From positions 1 through 64,000 of the forward strand of contig CALQLO010000007.1 in the NCBI GenBank assembly GCA_943331445.1: a stretch of 64,000 bases of DNA. The letters run 5' to 3'. The translations under genes were made by a program, and so were the position numbers. This DNA comes from Akkermansia muciniphila. Lineage in GTDB: Bacteria > Verrucomicrobiota > Verrucomicrobiia > Opitutales > UBA953. The notes beneath the pieces were generated by a model. It was not told the origin of the DNA. It did no database searches and saw nothing but the letters and a program-made list of their open reading frames with translations. Positions 55,603-64,000 of this stretch are shown one piece after another (the stretch's first letter is position 1; each line of letters starts with the position of its first letter).

Positions 55603-56763
55603 TCAGTTAACCGAGCGACCGCGCACCCAGACTTGGGTTATTACCGGCCGGACTGCCGATCCGTCCCAGCGAAAAGCAACGATGTCGGCAGACTGACCGA
55701 CCAGCCCTCCCCTCCCCCCGACGATTCGACCCGGAGTAACCGTCAGCAGGGCGACGGCTTCAGCTAGGGTCAGCCCAACCTGGTTCACGAGCACGGGAAT
55801 CGCCGCCAACTGGGGAAGTGCTGCTCCCGCGAGGTATTTGCCCGTCCCGTCATCCAAGGTCAGCAATCCGTCCGCCCGCAGCTCCACTTTGCCGCCGATT
55901 GGCGTGACATACTTACCGGCGGGCATCCCACCCAAGGCAACCACGTCGGAGACAACCAAAGAACGCTCAAGTCCCTTGGCTCGCAACATGACCTTGAGTT
56001 GGTCCGGCGTGAGATGATGTCCATCAGCGATGAACATGGCCGTCAGGCGATCATCCGCCAGTTGCGGCCAGAGATGATTATGCCGACGGTCTAAAAGAGC
56101 ATGGGAGCCATTGCCCAGATGCGTAGAGAGACGCGCACCCGCCTCGACCGCCGCGGCGATCTGCGCGGCGTTCGCGGAAGTGTGCCCCAACGATACGTGC
56201 GCACCGGCCTGGACGACGTGTCGGATATAAGCCGGTGATTCGAGCCAATGAGGAGAAAGGGTGACCAATTTAACCAGACCGCCGGAAGCCTCTTGCCAGC
56301 GATCAAACTCCGCCATCGAGGGCGGACGTACTTCCGTCGCCGGGTGAGCCCCACGTGGACCATCTTCGGGCGCGATATGCGGCCCCTCGATATGCACCCC
56401 GGGAATCATGTGCGCGACCTGCGGGTCCGCCTCACGGGCGGCCCGAATCACCCGCAAAGCAGCAAGGATGCGAGCTTCAGGGGCCGTCACCAATGTTGGC
56501 AGAAAAGTCGTAACCCCGACACGCAACATGGCGGCGCAAAGCGCCCCGACCGTCGCGATATCAAGCGTCAGACCATTGAGGTCATGTCCGGCAAAGCCGT
56601 TCACCTGCAAATCGACAAAGCCCGCACAGAGCCATTCGCGGACACCGTGTGCTTCGAATTTCACGGACTTCACCCTGCCCTGCTCAATCACCACCACGAT
56701 CTCCCGCCCGGTCTCGGGGTCGAGACCGCAGACACGCTGCGGATGCTCAGCAGATAAAGGCAT
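55603..56763 (-). CDS. nagA: N-acetylglucosamine-6-phosphate deacetylase
   Basis: Deacetylates GlcNAc-6-P to GlcN-6-P. The start [10 protein letters not shown] (ATG at 56761-56763) shares one base with the nagB stop (TGATG). The 386-residue protein has an amidohydrolase fold, CAGFVDLQVNGFAGHDLNG, the metal-ligand HIEGPHIAPE, SLGHTSANAAQI, the THLGNGSHALLDRRH segment and VVALGGMPAGKY, fitting NagA. The later STHLGN replaces the more frequent THLFNAM. Together with nagB it converts GlcNAc-6-P to fructose-6-P and ammonia; no transporter or NagK is nearby. Confidence 0.92.
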   Translation of the reverse strand: MPLSAEHPQRVCGLDPETGREIVVVIEQGRVKSVKFEAHGVREWLCAGFVDLQVNGFAGHDLNGLTLDIATVGALCAAMLRVGVTTFLPTLVTAPEARILAALRVIRAAREADPQVAHMIPGVHIEGPHIAPEDGPRGAHPATEVRPPSMAEFDRWQEASGGLVKLVTLSPHWLESPAYIRHVVQAGAHVSLGHTSANAAQIAAAVEAGARLSTHLGNGSHALLDRRHNHLWPQLADDRLTAMFIADGHHLTPDQLKVMLRAKGLERSLVVSDVVALGGMPAGKYVTPIGGKVELRADGLLTLDDGTGKYLAGAALPQLAAIPVLVNQVGLTLAEAVALLTVTPGRIVGGRGGLVGQSADIVAFRWDGSAVRPVITQVWVRGRSVN

Positions 56764-57506
56764 CAGCGGCGGGCGAGGTCCGACGCGGCGGCCGCGTCGA
56801 CATAAAGGGTACAATCAGGGTGCTGCTGCACAATGGAAGCAGGACAGAGAGGTGTCACGGGGCCCTCGACCGTCCCCTTCACCGCAGCGGCCTTACGCTT
56901 ATCGGGGACCGAAAGGATGATACAAGCGCTCTTCATGATCTGGCGGATCGACATGGAAATCGCCTGCTTGGGGACGTCATTGAAAGTCGGGAACCAGCCT
57001 TCACCAAACTGTTGCTGGCGACAGGCCTCATCCAGATTCACCACCAGGTAAGGCTCATTCGTCGCGAAGTCGGCAGGCGGGTCATTAAACGCTAGGTGCG
57101 AATTCTCACCGATGCCTGCGAAACAAAGATCAATGGGCCGAGCCGCAATCAGCGCACCGAGGCGGGCCAATTCGGCTTTAATATCCGCAGCGTCGCCGTC
57201 GACCGGGATAAACTCTGGCGCCGCCGGCAACTGGGCAAGGAAGCGCTCGCGGAGATATTTGCGGAAGCTGGCACCATGGGACACCGGCAGGCCAACATAC
57301 TCATCAAGATGGAAGACGGTGACACGCGACCAATCAATACCTGGCTCCTGCACGAGACATTTGAGTGTCTCAAACTGACTAGCGCCGGTGGCGACGATGA
57401 TATTCGCGCGCGCCCGCTTGCCGAGCACTTCACGCAAGACCTTGGCCCCATGGGCGGAGGCGGCTAGACCCATGGCGGAAGGATCAGGGAAGTTCAGAAG
57501 TTTCAT
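56763..57506 (-). CDS. nagB: Glucosamine-6-phosphate deaminase
   Basis: Isomerises and deaminates GlcN-6-P to fructose-6-P. The 247-residue protein has the NagB/RpiA-like fold: [12 protein letters not shown] (the catalytic Asp in DEYVG), [13 protein letters not shown] (usually GIGxDGHIAFNEP) and a C-terminal [19 protein letters not shown]. The ENSHLAFND variant is common in enzymes of the Planctomycetes/Bacteroidetes kind. It starts the nagB-nagA unit; the 145 bases upstream contain no regulator site I can name. Confidence 0.92.
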   Translation of the reverse strand: MKLLNFPDPSAMGLAASAHGAKVLREVLGKRARANIIVATGASQFETLKCLVQEPGIDWSRVTVFHLDEYVGLPVSHGASFRKYLRERFLAQLPAAPEFIPVDGDAADIKAELARLGALIAARPIDLCFAGIGENSHLAFNDPPADFATNEPYLVVNLDEACRQQQFGEGWFPTFNDVPKQAISMSIRQIMKSACIILSVPDKRKAAAVKGTVEGPVTPLCPASIVQQHPDCTLYVDAAAASDLARR

Positions 57507-57651
57507 ACGCGGCGATGACAGTGACTCTGCCCCTCAGGTTTTTTCGAGCAAGCGTCTATCTGCCGCTTTTAGGGAGTTATCCGCCAATTAAATCAGCCCT
57601 GCCGTCATGTCGCGACTTGTGAGCTTCTCCGTCCCCGCCTACTGATGGAAT

Positions 57652-60222
57652 ATGTTCAAGGTTACCCCAGCCTGCCTCGGTTTGCTCTGCTCCGCCCTCG
57701 CCCTCGCGGTCGATAAACCTGAAGCCTCTGGACACGCCCCCGTGCGCGACGCGGCGTGGATGAACGAACGGCCGACCAAGGACAAGATGCTCACCAGCGG
57801 ACAGCAGCTCGACACCGTCGGTCAACTCGTCGATCTGCCGGGGCGCCTCTTAGCCGCCGAATTCGCGCAAGGCGGCAAAGTGCTTCTCGTTAAGACCACG
57901 ACCGTCCTCGCGAGCATCAACCCCCAGACGATGGCCATCATCCAGAAGACGGAATTTCCGGTGGTCAAAGGCGGCGGCTCAATGCACGGCTTAGCGGTAT
58001 CCCGCGATGGCACCACCGCCGTCATCTCCGGAGGCAAGACCCACCTCTACCAGGCGACGATTGCCCCCGATGGTAAATTCACTTGGGGGACGTCCGTCGA
58101 CGTCACAGGCGGAGCGAAGAACGTCAACCCGCTGGGCCTCGCCCTTACCGCCGACGGGAAGCGGGCCATTGTAGCTCTTTCAATGTCCAATAAACTGGCG
58201 CTGGTCGACCTCGTGAAAGGGACGGTCATCACCACGGTAGCCGTTGGCGTGTGCCCCTACGACGTCGCCCTATCGCCCGACAACCAAACCGTCTACGTCT
58301 CCAACTTCGGCGGCAACGCTCCAGGCTCACCAGACCTCGCCGAACCATCAGGCGGCACGATGGTGGCAGTCGATAAACGGACGATACCGCTCCGCGGCAC
58401 CCTCAGTTTCGTGCGCCTGGAAGGCGATACGCTGAAAGAAATCAGCCGGACGGAGGTTGGACTCCATCCCACCGAACTCCTGCTCGATGAGGATCGTCAT
58501 CGCCTCTTCTGCTCTAATCTCGGCGGGGATAGCGTCAGCATGGTCGACACGCTGAAGAAGGCGACCACCGCGACCCTCTCGACCAAGCCTGACGCTGCCT
58601 TGCCATGGGGGATGCTGACGGACGGACTCGCACTCTCGCCCGACGGAATGTCGCTCTACGCCGCCAATGCCGGCATCAATGCCATCGCCTGCCTAGACCT
58701 GAGCCACCCTGACTCCGCACCCAAACTCATTCCAGCTGGCTGGTACCCTGGAGCCTTACGCTTGCAGAACAATCAGCTGTTCGTCGTCAACGTGCGAAGT
58801 GGATTACAAAAAGTTGCCATCCCGACCGACGCCAAAACCGTCGCAGAGTACGATGCCCGCGCCCGCCAAGCCGCCCACTTATCCCATGCGCTGCGCTACG
58901 CCACGGGCCCGCAGGCCAGCACCGCGACCATGCCCGCGGTACCCGTGCCGACCGAGGTCGGCCAACCCTCGTCCATCAAGCATGTCGTCTACATCATCAA
59001 AGAAAACCGCACCTTCGATCAAGTTTTGGGTGACATTGGCCGCGGCAACGCCGAGCCGAAACTCGTACTATTCCCGCGCGAGGTTACGCCGAACCATCAC
59101 GCCATCGCCGAGCGCTGGCCGCTGCTCGATAACTACTACTGCAATGGCGTCAACTCGTCCGATGGACACGCCTGGGCCTCGCAGGGTATTGTCACATCGT
59201 ATCGCGAGAAAGATCGGGTTGGCTTTCGCTGTGCCTATGACTTCGGGACGGATGCGCTCTTCTACGCAGGCTGCGGCTTCCTCTGGGACCACGCCCTCCT
59301 GCACGGACGTTCCTTCCGTAACTACGGCGAGATGGATAAACTAACGAAAATCAAAGGGAAGACCTATGATGATTTCTTCACCGATCGTCAAAACGGAGGC
59401 GGCAAGACAGCGTTCACCACGACCTATTTCATCGACGCACTCCGTCGCTACAGCGCGCCGAGTTATCCGGGGTGGGATATGTCGATCCCGGATCAGAGCC
59501 GGGCCGACGTATTCCTCAAAGAGCTCGCCGGTTTCGAACAGAAAGGCGAGTTCCCCGACCTCACGATTATTTATCTACCTAACGACCACACCGCGAACGA
59601 GCTCACCGGTAAATCGTACGTCGCCGATAACGACCTCGCCCTCGGACGCGTCGTCGAAGGCCTTTCGAAAAGTCGCTTCTGGAAAGACATGGCCATCTTC
59701 GTGAACGAGGATGATCCGCAGACGGGCGGCGATCATGTCGACGGCCACCGCTCATTCTGCTTGGTGGTTAGCCCCTACGCCAAGAAAGGCGCGCTCATCA
59801 GCAAGTTCTACAACCAGACCTCGGTACTGCATACCATCTGCCGAATCCTGGGCATCCCGCCCATGAACCAGGTCGTCGCTGCCTCCACCACGATGGAGGA
59901 CTGCTTCGCGACCCAATCCGACCTGACGCCCTATGTCAGCCTTACTCCTAAGCAGAAGCTAAACGAGAAACGCCCGGCCGCAGCCAAGAAGACCGGCTTC
60001 TGGCCACCCTTCCCCACCGGTGAAGATCGCCTAGCCGCCCGCTTCGAGGCCCTTGATTTTAGTGGCCCGGACCGCATCGACGACGACACGCTCAATCGGG
60101 TAATCTGGGCGCAGGCCCGACCAGGCGAACGGTATCCCCGAGAATTCATGGGGGCACACGGCAAAGGGCTTAAAGCCCTCGGCCTCGTCTTGGATCCGGA
60201 GGTCGACGATGATGACGAGTAA
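57652..60222 (+). CDS. Secreted YVTN beta-propeller fused to phosphoesterase domain
   Basis: An 856-residue protein with a signal peptide (MFKVTPACLGLLCSALALA). The first 420 residues form a YVTN/NHL-type propeller with repeats such as VCPYDVALSPDNQTVYVSNFGGN and GLALSPDGMSLYAANAG. The second half is a phosphoesterase (PF04185 type): KHVVYIIKENRTFDQVLGDIG, NYYCNGVNSSDGHAW, IYLPNDHTANE and ED..TGGDHVDGHRS. The acidic tail (PEVDDDDE) is unusual. The substrate is unknown; the class includes phospholipase-C-like enzymes. It is convergent with a DUF1552 gene. Confidence 0.85.
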   Translation: MFKVTPACLGLLCSALALAVDKPEASGHAPVRDAAWMNERPTKDKMLTSGQQLDTVGQLVDLPGRLLAAEFAQGGKVLLVKTTTVLASINPQTMAIIQKTEFPVVKGGGSMHGLAVSRDGTTAVISGGKTHLYQATIAPDGKFTWGTSVDVTGGAKNVNPLGLALTADGKRAIVALSMSNKLALVDLVKGTVITTVAVGVCPYDVALSPDNQTVYVSNFGGNAPGSPDLAEPSGGTMVAVDKRTIPLRGTLSFVRLEGDTLKEISRTEVGLHPTELLLDEDRHRLFCSNLGGDSVSMVDTLKKATTATLSTKPDAALPWGMLTDGLALSPDGMSLYAANAGINAIACLDLSHPDSAPKLIPAGWYPGALRLQNNQLFVVNVRSGLQKVAIPTDAKTVAEYDARARQAAHLSHALRYATGPQASTATMPAVPVPTEVGQPSSIKHVVYIIKENRTFDQVLGDIGRGNAEPKLVLFPREVTPNHHAIAERWPLLDNYYCNGVNSSDGHAWASQGIVTSYREKDRVGFRCAYDFGTDALFYAGCGFLWDHALLHGRSFRNYGEMDKLTKIKGKTYDDFFTDRQNGGGKTAFTTTYFIDALRRYSAPSYPGWDMSIPDQSRADVFLKELAGFEQKGEFPDLTIIYLPNDHTANELTGKSYVADNDLALGRVVEGLSKSRFWKDMAIFVNEDDPQTGGDHVDGHRSFCLVVSPYAKKGALISKFYNQTSVLHTICRILGIPPMNQVVAASTTMEDCFATQSDLTPYVSLTPKQKLNEKRPAAAKKTGFWPPFPTGEDRLAARFEALDFSGPDRIDDDTLNRVIWAQARPGERYPREFMGAHGKGLKALGLVLDPEVDDDDE

Positions 60223-60234
60223 AGCTGGCGGGAA

Positions 60235-61578
60235 TTAACCAACGGACTTCAGACCACGCATCGTACCCGTCGAGGAAGCGAACTTGTCGGCATCGATGCC
60301 CATGCGCTGCAGCATCGAGACGAACAGATTGGGTAAGGGATAGTTGCGTTCGGTATCAAAGACGAGGTGCTGGCCGTGATTGAAGCCGCCGCCCATGAAT
60401 AAAGTCGGCAGGTTCGTCGTCGTATGCGCGCTGGCATTGCCGAGATTACTGCCGTAAAGGATCATCGTACGATCGAGCAGCGGCGCCCCGTCTTCCTTCG
60501 CGCCCTTGAGATCCTCCATGAGCTTCGCGAGTAAGCGCATGTGCATACTGTCGATTTGCTTAAGCTGATCGAGCTTCTTGGCCGACTTGCCGTGGTGTGA
60601 AAGGCTGTGATATCCATCCGTCGTCGTATGGACGTGGTCGATGTCCAGGGCAGGCGTGTTAACACTATCGAGCATCAACGTGACGGCGCGCGAGGAATCC
60701 GTCTCAAAGCAGAGGCGGGCCATGTCATACATCAGCCGAACCTTGTCCATATACTCCTTGGGACTGCTCGGGTCGAGCGGCGCGGAACTCGTTGCGACCG
60801 GCCGCGGCTTCTTCTCCCACTCTTTCGACATCTGCATACGCTGTTCCAGTTCGCGAACGCTCGTGAAATATTGGTCAAGTCGGTCGCGATCTTGAGCGCC
60901 CATCGTGCGGCGCAACTCGCCCGCCTGCCCACCTACGGCGTCCAAGATGCTCTGGCCGAGAACAAGGCGACGCTCCTGGGCGGCAACTTCCTTGGCCGAG
61001 CCTCCCATGAACATCTTCCGGAAAACCTCGGAGGGCTTCTCTTCCGTCGGAATCATGACACCGCCGGCCGTCCACGACAGGCTACGCGACCCGCGATTAC
61101 AATTCACGCCCAAGGTCATCGAAGGATAGCGCGTAAGGTGTCCGATGCGCTCCGCCATGAATTGATCGAGTGAGAGCGTATTGCGGAATCCGCCACTGCT
61201 CGGATGCGGTGCGGCCGTCAGGAAGCAATTATCCGCCGGGTGGCCGCCATCGACATCCGGATGGGACACGCCCGAGAACACCGTGAAGTCGTTCCGATGC
61301 TCCTTCAGCAACTCGAGGTAAACGGAGGGCTTGTAGTCTTTGCCGGCACCCGTTGGGAAAAAGTAATCCGGCACGAGGCCAAGGTTATTGCAGATAGCCA
61401 GCATGCGGCGTGGCTTAGCAGACTCAGGGGCCGCCGCGGCAAAAGCCGGGGTCATCGCATCCAGCATCGGCAACGCAAGCAGCACCCCCGTGCCCGCAAG
61501 GAAGCGGCGGCGAGAGACGGAGCGCTTAAACGCCACGTAGGGCGAATTGGCAGAAGTGTGACCGGAGGGTGCGGACAT
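60235..61578 (-). CDS. DUF1552 Tat-exported protein
   Basis: The N-terminus [24 protein letters not shown] is a twin-arginine signal. The mature 420-residue domain matches DUF1552 (alkaline phosphatase-like fold): [24 protein letters not shown]-like segment, [14 protein letters not shown] and [20 protein letters not shown], ending with [13 protein letters not shown]1552 genes typically neighbour a DUF1592-type cytochrome-like gene, as here. The role is unknown; the pair is thought to act in the periplasm. Start chosen at ATG 61578. Confidence 0.88.
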   Translation of the reverse strand: MSAPSGHTSANSPYVAFKRSVSRRRFLAGTGVLLALPMLDAMTPAFAAAAPESAKPRRMLAICNNLGLVPDYFFPTGAGKDYKPSVYLELLKEHRNDFTVFSGVSHPDVDGGHPADNCFLTAAPHPSSGGFRNTLSLDQFMAERIGHLTRYPSMTLGVNCNRGSRSLSWTAGGVMIPTEEKPSEVFRKMFMGGSAKEVAAQERRLVLGQSILDAVGGQAGELRRTMGAQDRDRLDQYFTSVRELEQRMQMSKEWEKKPRPVATSSAPLDPSSPKEYMDKVRLMYDMARLCFETDSSRAVTLMLDSVNTPALDIDHVHTTTDGYHSLSHHGKSAKKLDQLKQIDSMHMRLLAKLMEDLKGAKEDGAPLLDRTMILYGSNLGNASAHTTTNLPTLFMGGGFNHGQHLVFDTERNYPLPNLFVSMLQRMGIDADKFASSTGTMRGLKSVG

Positions 61579-61587
61579 GGGGGTGAG

Positions 61588-64000
61588 TTACTTGTTAAGG
61601 AAAAGGTCGCTGGTGACAAGCCCGTGCACGAGGTCGCGGACGCCATAACGCCCAGGGGCGGCGGCATCCAGGATGGCCTCCACCTTGGCGCGATCTGCAA
61701 ATCCGGCCGGAGCGCCCGTGGCGTAAACCGTCAATTGGTTTAGTAAATTACGGGCAAGCTGACGCTCATCGGCAGCCACGAGCTTCTTGAACTCACGGAT
61801 GTCCTTGAACTTCTTCCCGTCGAGCTCACCGAAAGACTCCACCGGTAATGCCGAGTGGAAAGCGAATTTCTGGCCGTTCTTACCAATCCCGACATCGGGC
61901 TTCTTTCCATCCATCGCGCGGTAGTTGGTGCGGAAGCCCCCCATCACATCAAAGCTCTCGAGTGCGAAGCCTGGCGGATCAATCTTTGTATGGCACGCGG
62001 AGCAGGACTCCAGTTTGCGGTGCTTGTCGAGCTGCTGTCGAATCGTGACTGCACCGCGTGTATCTGGCTCCACGGCCGGCACATTGGCGGGAGGGGGCGG
62101 AGGCTTACGACCAAGTACCCGCTCCATAATCCACGCACCGCGTGTCACCGGTGAAGTCGTCGTCCCATTGGCGGTGACTTTTAAAACCGCGGCCTGCGTC
62201 ATAAAGCCGCCTCGAATACTATCCTTCGGCAGTGTGACCTTCTGCAGTTTGGCTCCCACCAACGGAGGCAGCTGATAAAGTGCGGCTAAGCGTTCGTTGA
62301 CGAAGACGAAATTCGCGTCGACGACATTGCGGACCGGCAGGTTCGCCCGCAGGAGCTCGGCAAAGGTGGCATGACTTTCATCTCGGGCGGATTCGACCAA
62401 ATGGTCATCGAGGTAATAATCAGGATAGAGATTGGAGTCCGGGTCATTGGAACCTGCTTTGCGAAGATCGAGCCAGTAGTCGGTAAACGTGTCGGCGAAG
62501 CGCTGGGAGCGAGGGTCGGCGATCAATCGATCCGCTTGGGCGAGCACACCGGCCTTATCCAACTTACCTGTCTGGGCCAGTGAACGGAGTTGCGCGTCTG
62601 GCGGGGAGTTCCAGAGGAAGTAGGCCAGACGGGCGGCGACGGCATGGTCATCGAGACGACCAGGCTTCTCTTCCAAATACAGGAATGAAGGCGAGCAAAG
62701 GACTGCGGTATAGCCAGCAAACATCGCCTCGGTGAAAGTACTGCCTGACTTCATAGCCCCAAGGATGACTGGCAGAAAACGAACTTCCTCCGCCGCCGAA
62801 AGCGGACGGCGACACGCCGTCTGGACAAAGCGACGCAAGAGCCGCTCGGCGTCTTTGGCCGGATTACTCGTCTGGGCTTCAAAGGTTAACGAGGAACCAA
62901 ACACGCGCTTCACGGGTAGGTCTCCGAAAAGCACTGCGTAAGGCGCGGACGGCCAAGCGGGAGCCAGCGGTCCCTCGACCTCAATCCAACGCATGACCAT
63001 CCCTGGTTGGCCTTCAGGCGTGGCGAGTGGATTCTGGGAACGGCTCGCCCCCGGACGGGAACGGAAAAACCTTACCGTATCAATTTGAATACTCTCTCCC
63101 GCCTTTAACACGACATCGAGTTCGTTGACGGTCGGCTCAGGATTGAAATCCACATTGCCAATGCGCCGCAGCACACGCGGAGGCGTCAGGGCATACACGG
63201 TGACAGGCTCTGGACGATGGCCCTTGGAGATATCATCCAAATCAGGGATGTACCAGCGCGCCGCACCTTTGGCCGTGGGCTTCCCTGGCCCAACCCAAAC
63301 CGTATGGCCGCAAAGACGGACCTTATAGCGTCCTGACGTGGCCGCCCGGAAAGTGCTGAAATTCGGCTCCACGGGTTCATAGGCACCATGCACAACGCCC
63401 ACCCCCTCTTCATCACGTACCTGTGGATTGGACTTCCCCACAGTCATCGGAGCTTCACCCCGCCGCACCTCCGGCTGCCCGGTAAAGCCGACCGTCGGGA
63501 AAGTCGCACGCTCCGGAGACATATTGAATTCCGAGAACTTCATCTTACCGGTGTAACTACCCTGCTGGCGGGCATAAAAACGTCGCGGAGCCGAATCTGG
63601 CTTCTCAATCGAAGAGATGAAGGCCGATTTAAGGGATTCCTCAGCGGCACTCAGGTAGCGTTGCAACTGAACGTGGGAAACGTCGAGGGCCTGCCCGCTC
63701 TTATTAAAACGAAAAGCCTCCGTATCCTCCGGCAGGCTTTCCTTGATATCAAGCCACGGCGCCTGCAATAACTCCCGGACGGCGTTCTCATATTCGAAAC
63801 GATTCATGCGGCGCTCCACCGCACGCCCCTGGGTCTGGGCTCGGGTCAGTTCAAAGGTTGTGAGCGACGCAGAAAGGCCCTCGAGATAGCCCTTCGCTTG
63901 CGCGGCATCAGGCCGGGCCTTCTTCTTAGGCGGCATCTCGCCGTTAGCGGTGCGGTCGTAAATCTTAACCCACGCCTCAAACGTCTTCGACTTCGTGAGG
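61588..64000 (-). CDS. DUF1587/DUF1592/DUF1588/DUF1585 protein, 5' end outside window
   Basis: The frame is open to base 64000, reading LTKSKTFEAWVKIYDRTANGEMPPKKK at the edge, which is the cytochrome-like pre-domain of these proteins, so the start lies outside. Recognisable parts: DUF1587 (RRMNRFEYENAVREL), the central DUF1592 region with AARLAYFLWNSPPDAQLRSLA, then DUF1588 (HRKLESCSACHTKIDPPGFALESFD, a CxxCH haem-like motif) and the C-terminal DUF1585 (QLARNLLNQLTVYATG). An internal M at 63936 is not the true start. Nine bases separate it from DUF1552, the usual partner. Probably envelope redox or polymer processing; unproven. Confidence 0.88.
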   Translation of the reverse strand, partial: LTKSKTFEAWVKIYDRTANGEMPPKKKARPDAAQAKGYLEGLSASLTTFELTRAQTQGRAVERRMNRFEYENAVRELLQAPWLDIKESLPEDTEAFRFNKSGQALDVSHVQLQRYLSAAEESLKSAFISSIEKPDSAPRRFYARQQGSYTGKMKFSEFNMSPERATFPTVGFTGQPEVRRGEAPMTVGKSNPQVRDEEGVGVVHGAYEPVEPNFSTFRAATSGRYKVRLCGHTVWVGPGKPTAKGAARWYIPDLDDISKGHRPEPVTVYALTPPRVLRRIGNVDFNPEPTVNELDVVLKAGESIQIDTVRFFRSRPGASRSQNPLATPEGQPGMVMRWIEVEGPLAPAWPSAPYAVLFGDLPVKRVFGSSLTFEAQTSNPAKDAERLLRRFVQTACRRPLSAAEEVRFLPVILGAMKSGSTFTEAMFAGYTAVLCSPSFLYLEEKPGRLDDHAVAARLAYFLWNSPPDAQLRSLAQTGKLDKAGVLAQADRLIADPRSQRFADTFTDYWLDLRKAGSNDPDSNLYPDYYLDDHLVESARDESHATFAELLRANLPVRNVVDANFVFVNERLAALYQLPPLVGAKLQKVTLPKDSIRGGFMTQAAVLKVTANGTTTSPVTRGAWIMERVLGRKPPPPPANVPAVEPDTRGAVTIRQQLDKHRKLESCSACHTKIDPPGFALESFDVMGGFRTNYRAMDGKKPDVGIGKNGQKFAFHSALPVESFGELDGKKFKDIREFKKLVAADERQLARNLLNQLTVYATGAPAGFADRAKVEAILDAAAPGRYGVRDLVHGLVTSDLFLNK

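Overview
The window is a dense, GC-rich chromosomal segment from a Gram-negative bacterium, most likely a member of the Verrucomicrobiota (Opitutia-like). The evidence is mixed. Lipopolysaccharide genes (waaA, lptB and a giant LptC/LptA-like protein) indicate an outer membrane. A DUF1552 + DUF1592/DUF1587 gene pair and a YVTN-propeller phosphoesterase are typical of the Planctomycetes-Verrucomicrobia group. HPr kinase sits beside lptB. Many core genes have pyrimidine-rich leaders with no Shine-Dalgarno sequence. Taxonomy is inferred from gene content, not from a marker search. I saw no phage, transposase, CRISPR array or rRNA; one tRNA (Gln-TTG) is present. No stretch above about 250 bases lacks a gene.

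Layout. 1-6.2 kb: translation and RNA genes (pnp cut by the left edge, rpsO, yhbY, ispA, tsf, rpsB). 6.5-7.7 kb: waaA. 7.7-18.8 kb: mostly minus-strand genes, with trpD, then (after an unknown plus-strand gene) a compact run transcribed aroG -> AsnC-type regulator -> aminotransferase -> der -> fmt -> lptC/A -> lptB -> hprK. 18.9-22.1 kb: a Fur-family protein overlapping nadA, a small HTH protein, aat and aroK. 22.2-24.4 kb: a secreted protein and a Tat-exported Gfo/Idh/MocA oxidoreductase. 24.5-30.4 kb: a co-directional group with an adenylate-forming enzyme, ilvE behind an intrinsic terminator, and a heterodimeric ABC exporter. 30.4-37.8 kb: glgC with a coupled membrane protein, a metallo-beta-lactamase, two envelope proteins and an ABCG-type transporter. 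37.9-44.8 kb: a secreted protein, an elongation factor P with an aberrant tip loop, tRNA-Gln, pyrH-frr, sucCD, two TM2 proteins and a secreted HExxH protein. 44.9-47.2 kb: leuC-orf-leuD. 47.4-52.0 kb: purU, a secreted M60 peptidase, and a phosphotransacetylase split into catalytic and DRTGG genes. 52.0-57.5 kb: amidohydrolase, DUF2339 membrane protein, nagB-nagA. 57.7-64 kb: propeller-phosphoesterase, DUF1552 and a DUF1592-type protein cut by the right edge.

The genes mainly serve housekeeping: translation, aromatic, branched-chain and NAD biosynthesis, the TCA cycle, acetate and aminosugar metabolism, and LPS assembly. The most unusual items are the EF-P whose tip loop lacks the usual Lys/Arg, a structured leader before it, a Fur-family protein without sensory metal ligands coupled to nadA, the complementary degeneracy of the two ABC half-exporters, a terminator placed 7 bases before the ilvE start, the unknown gene inside leuCD, and the non-Shine-Dalgarno leaders.
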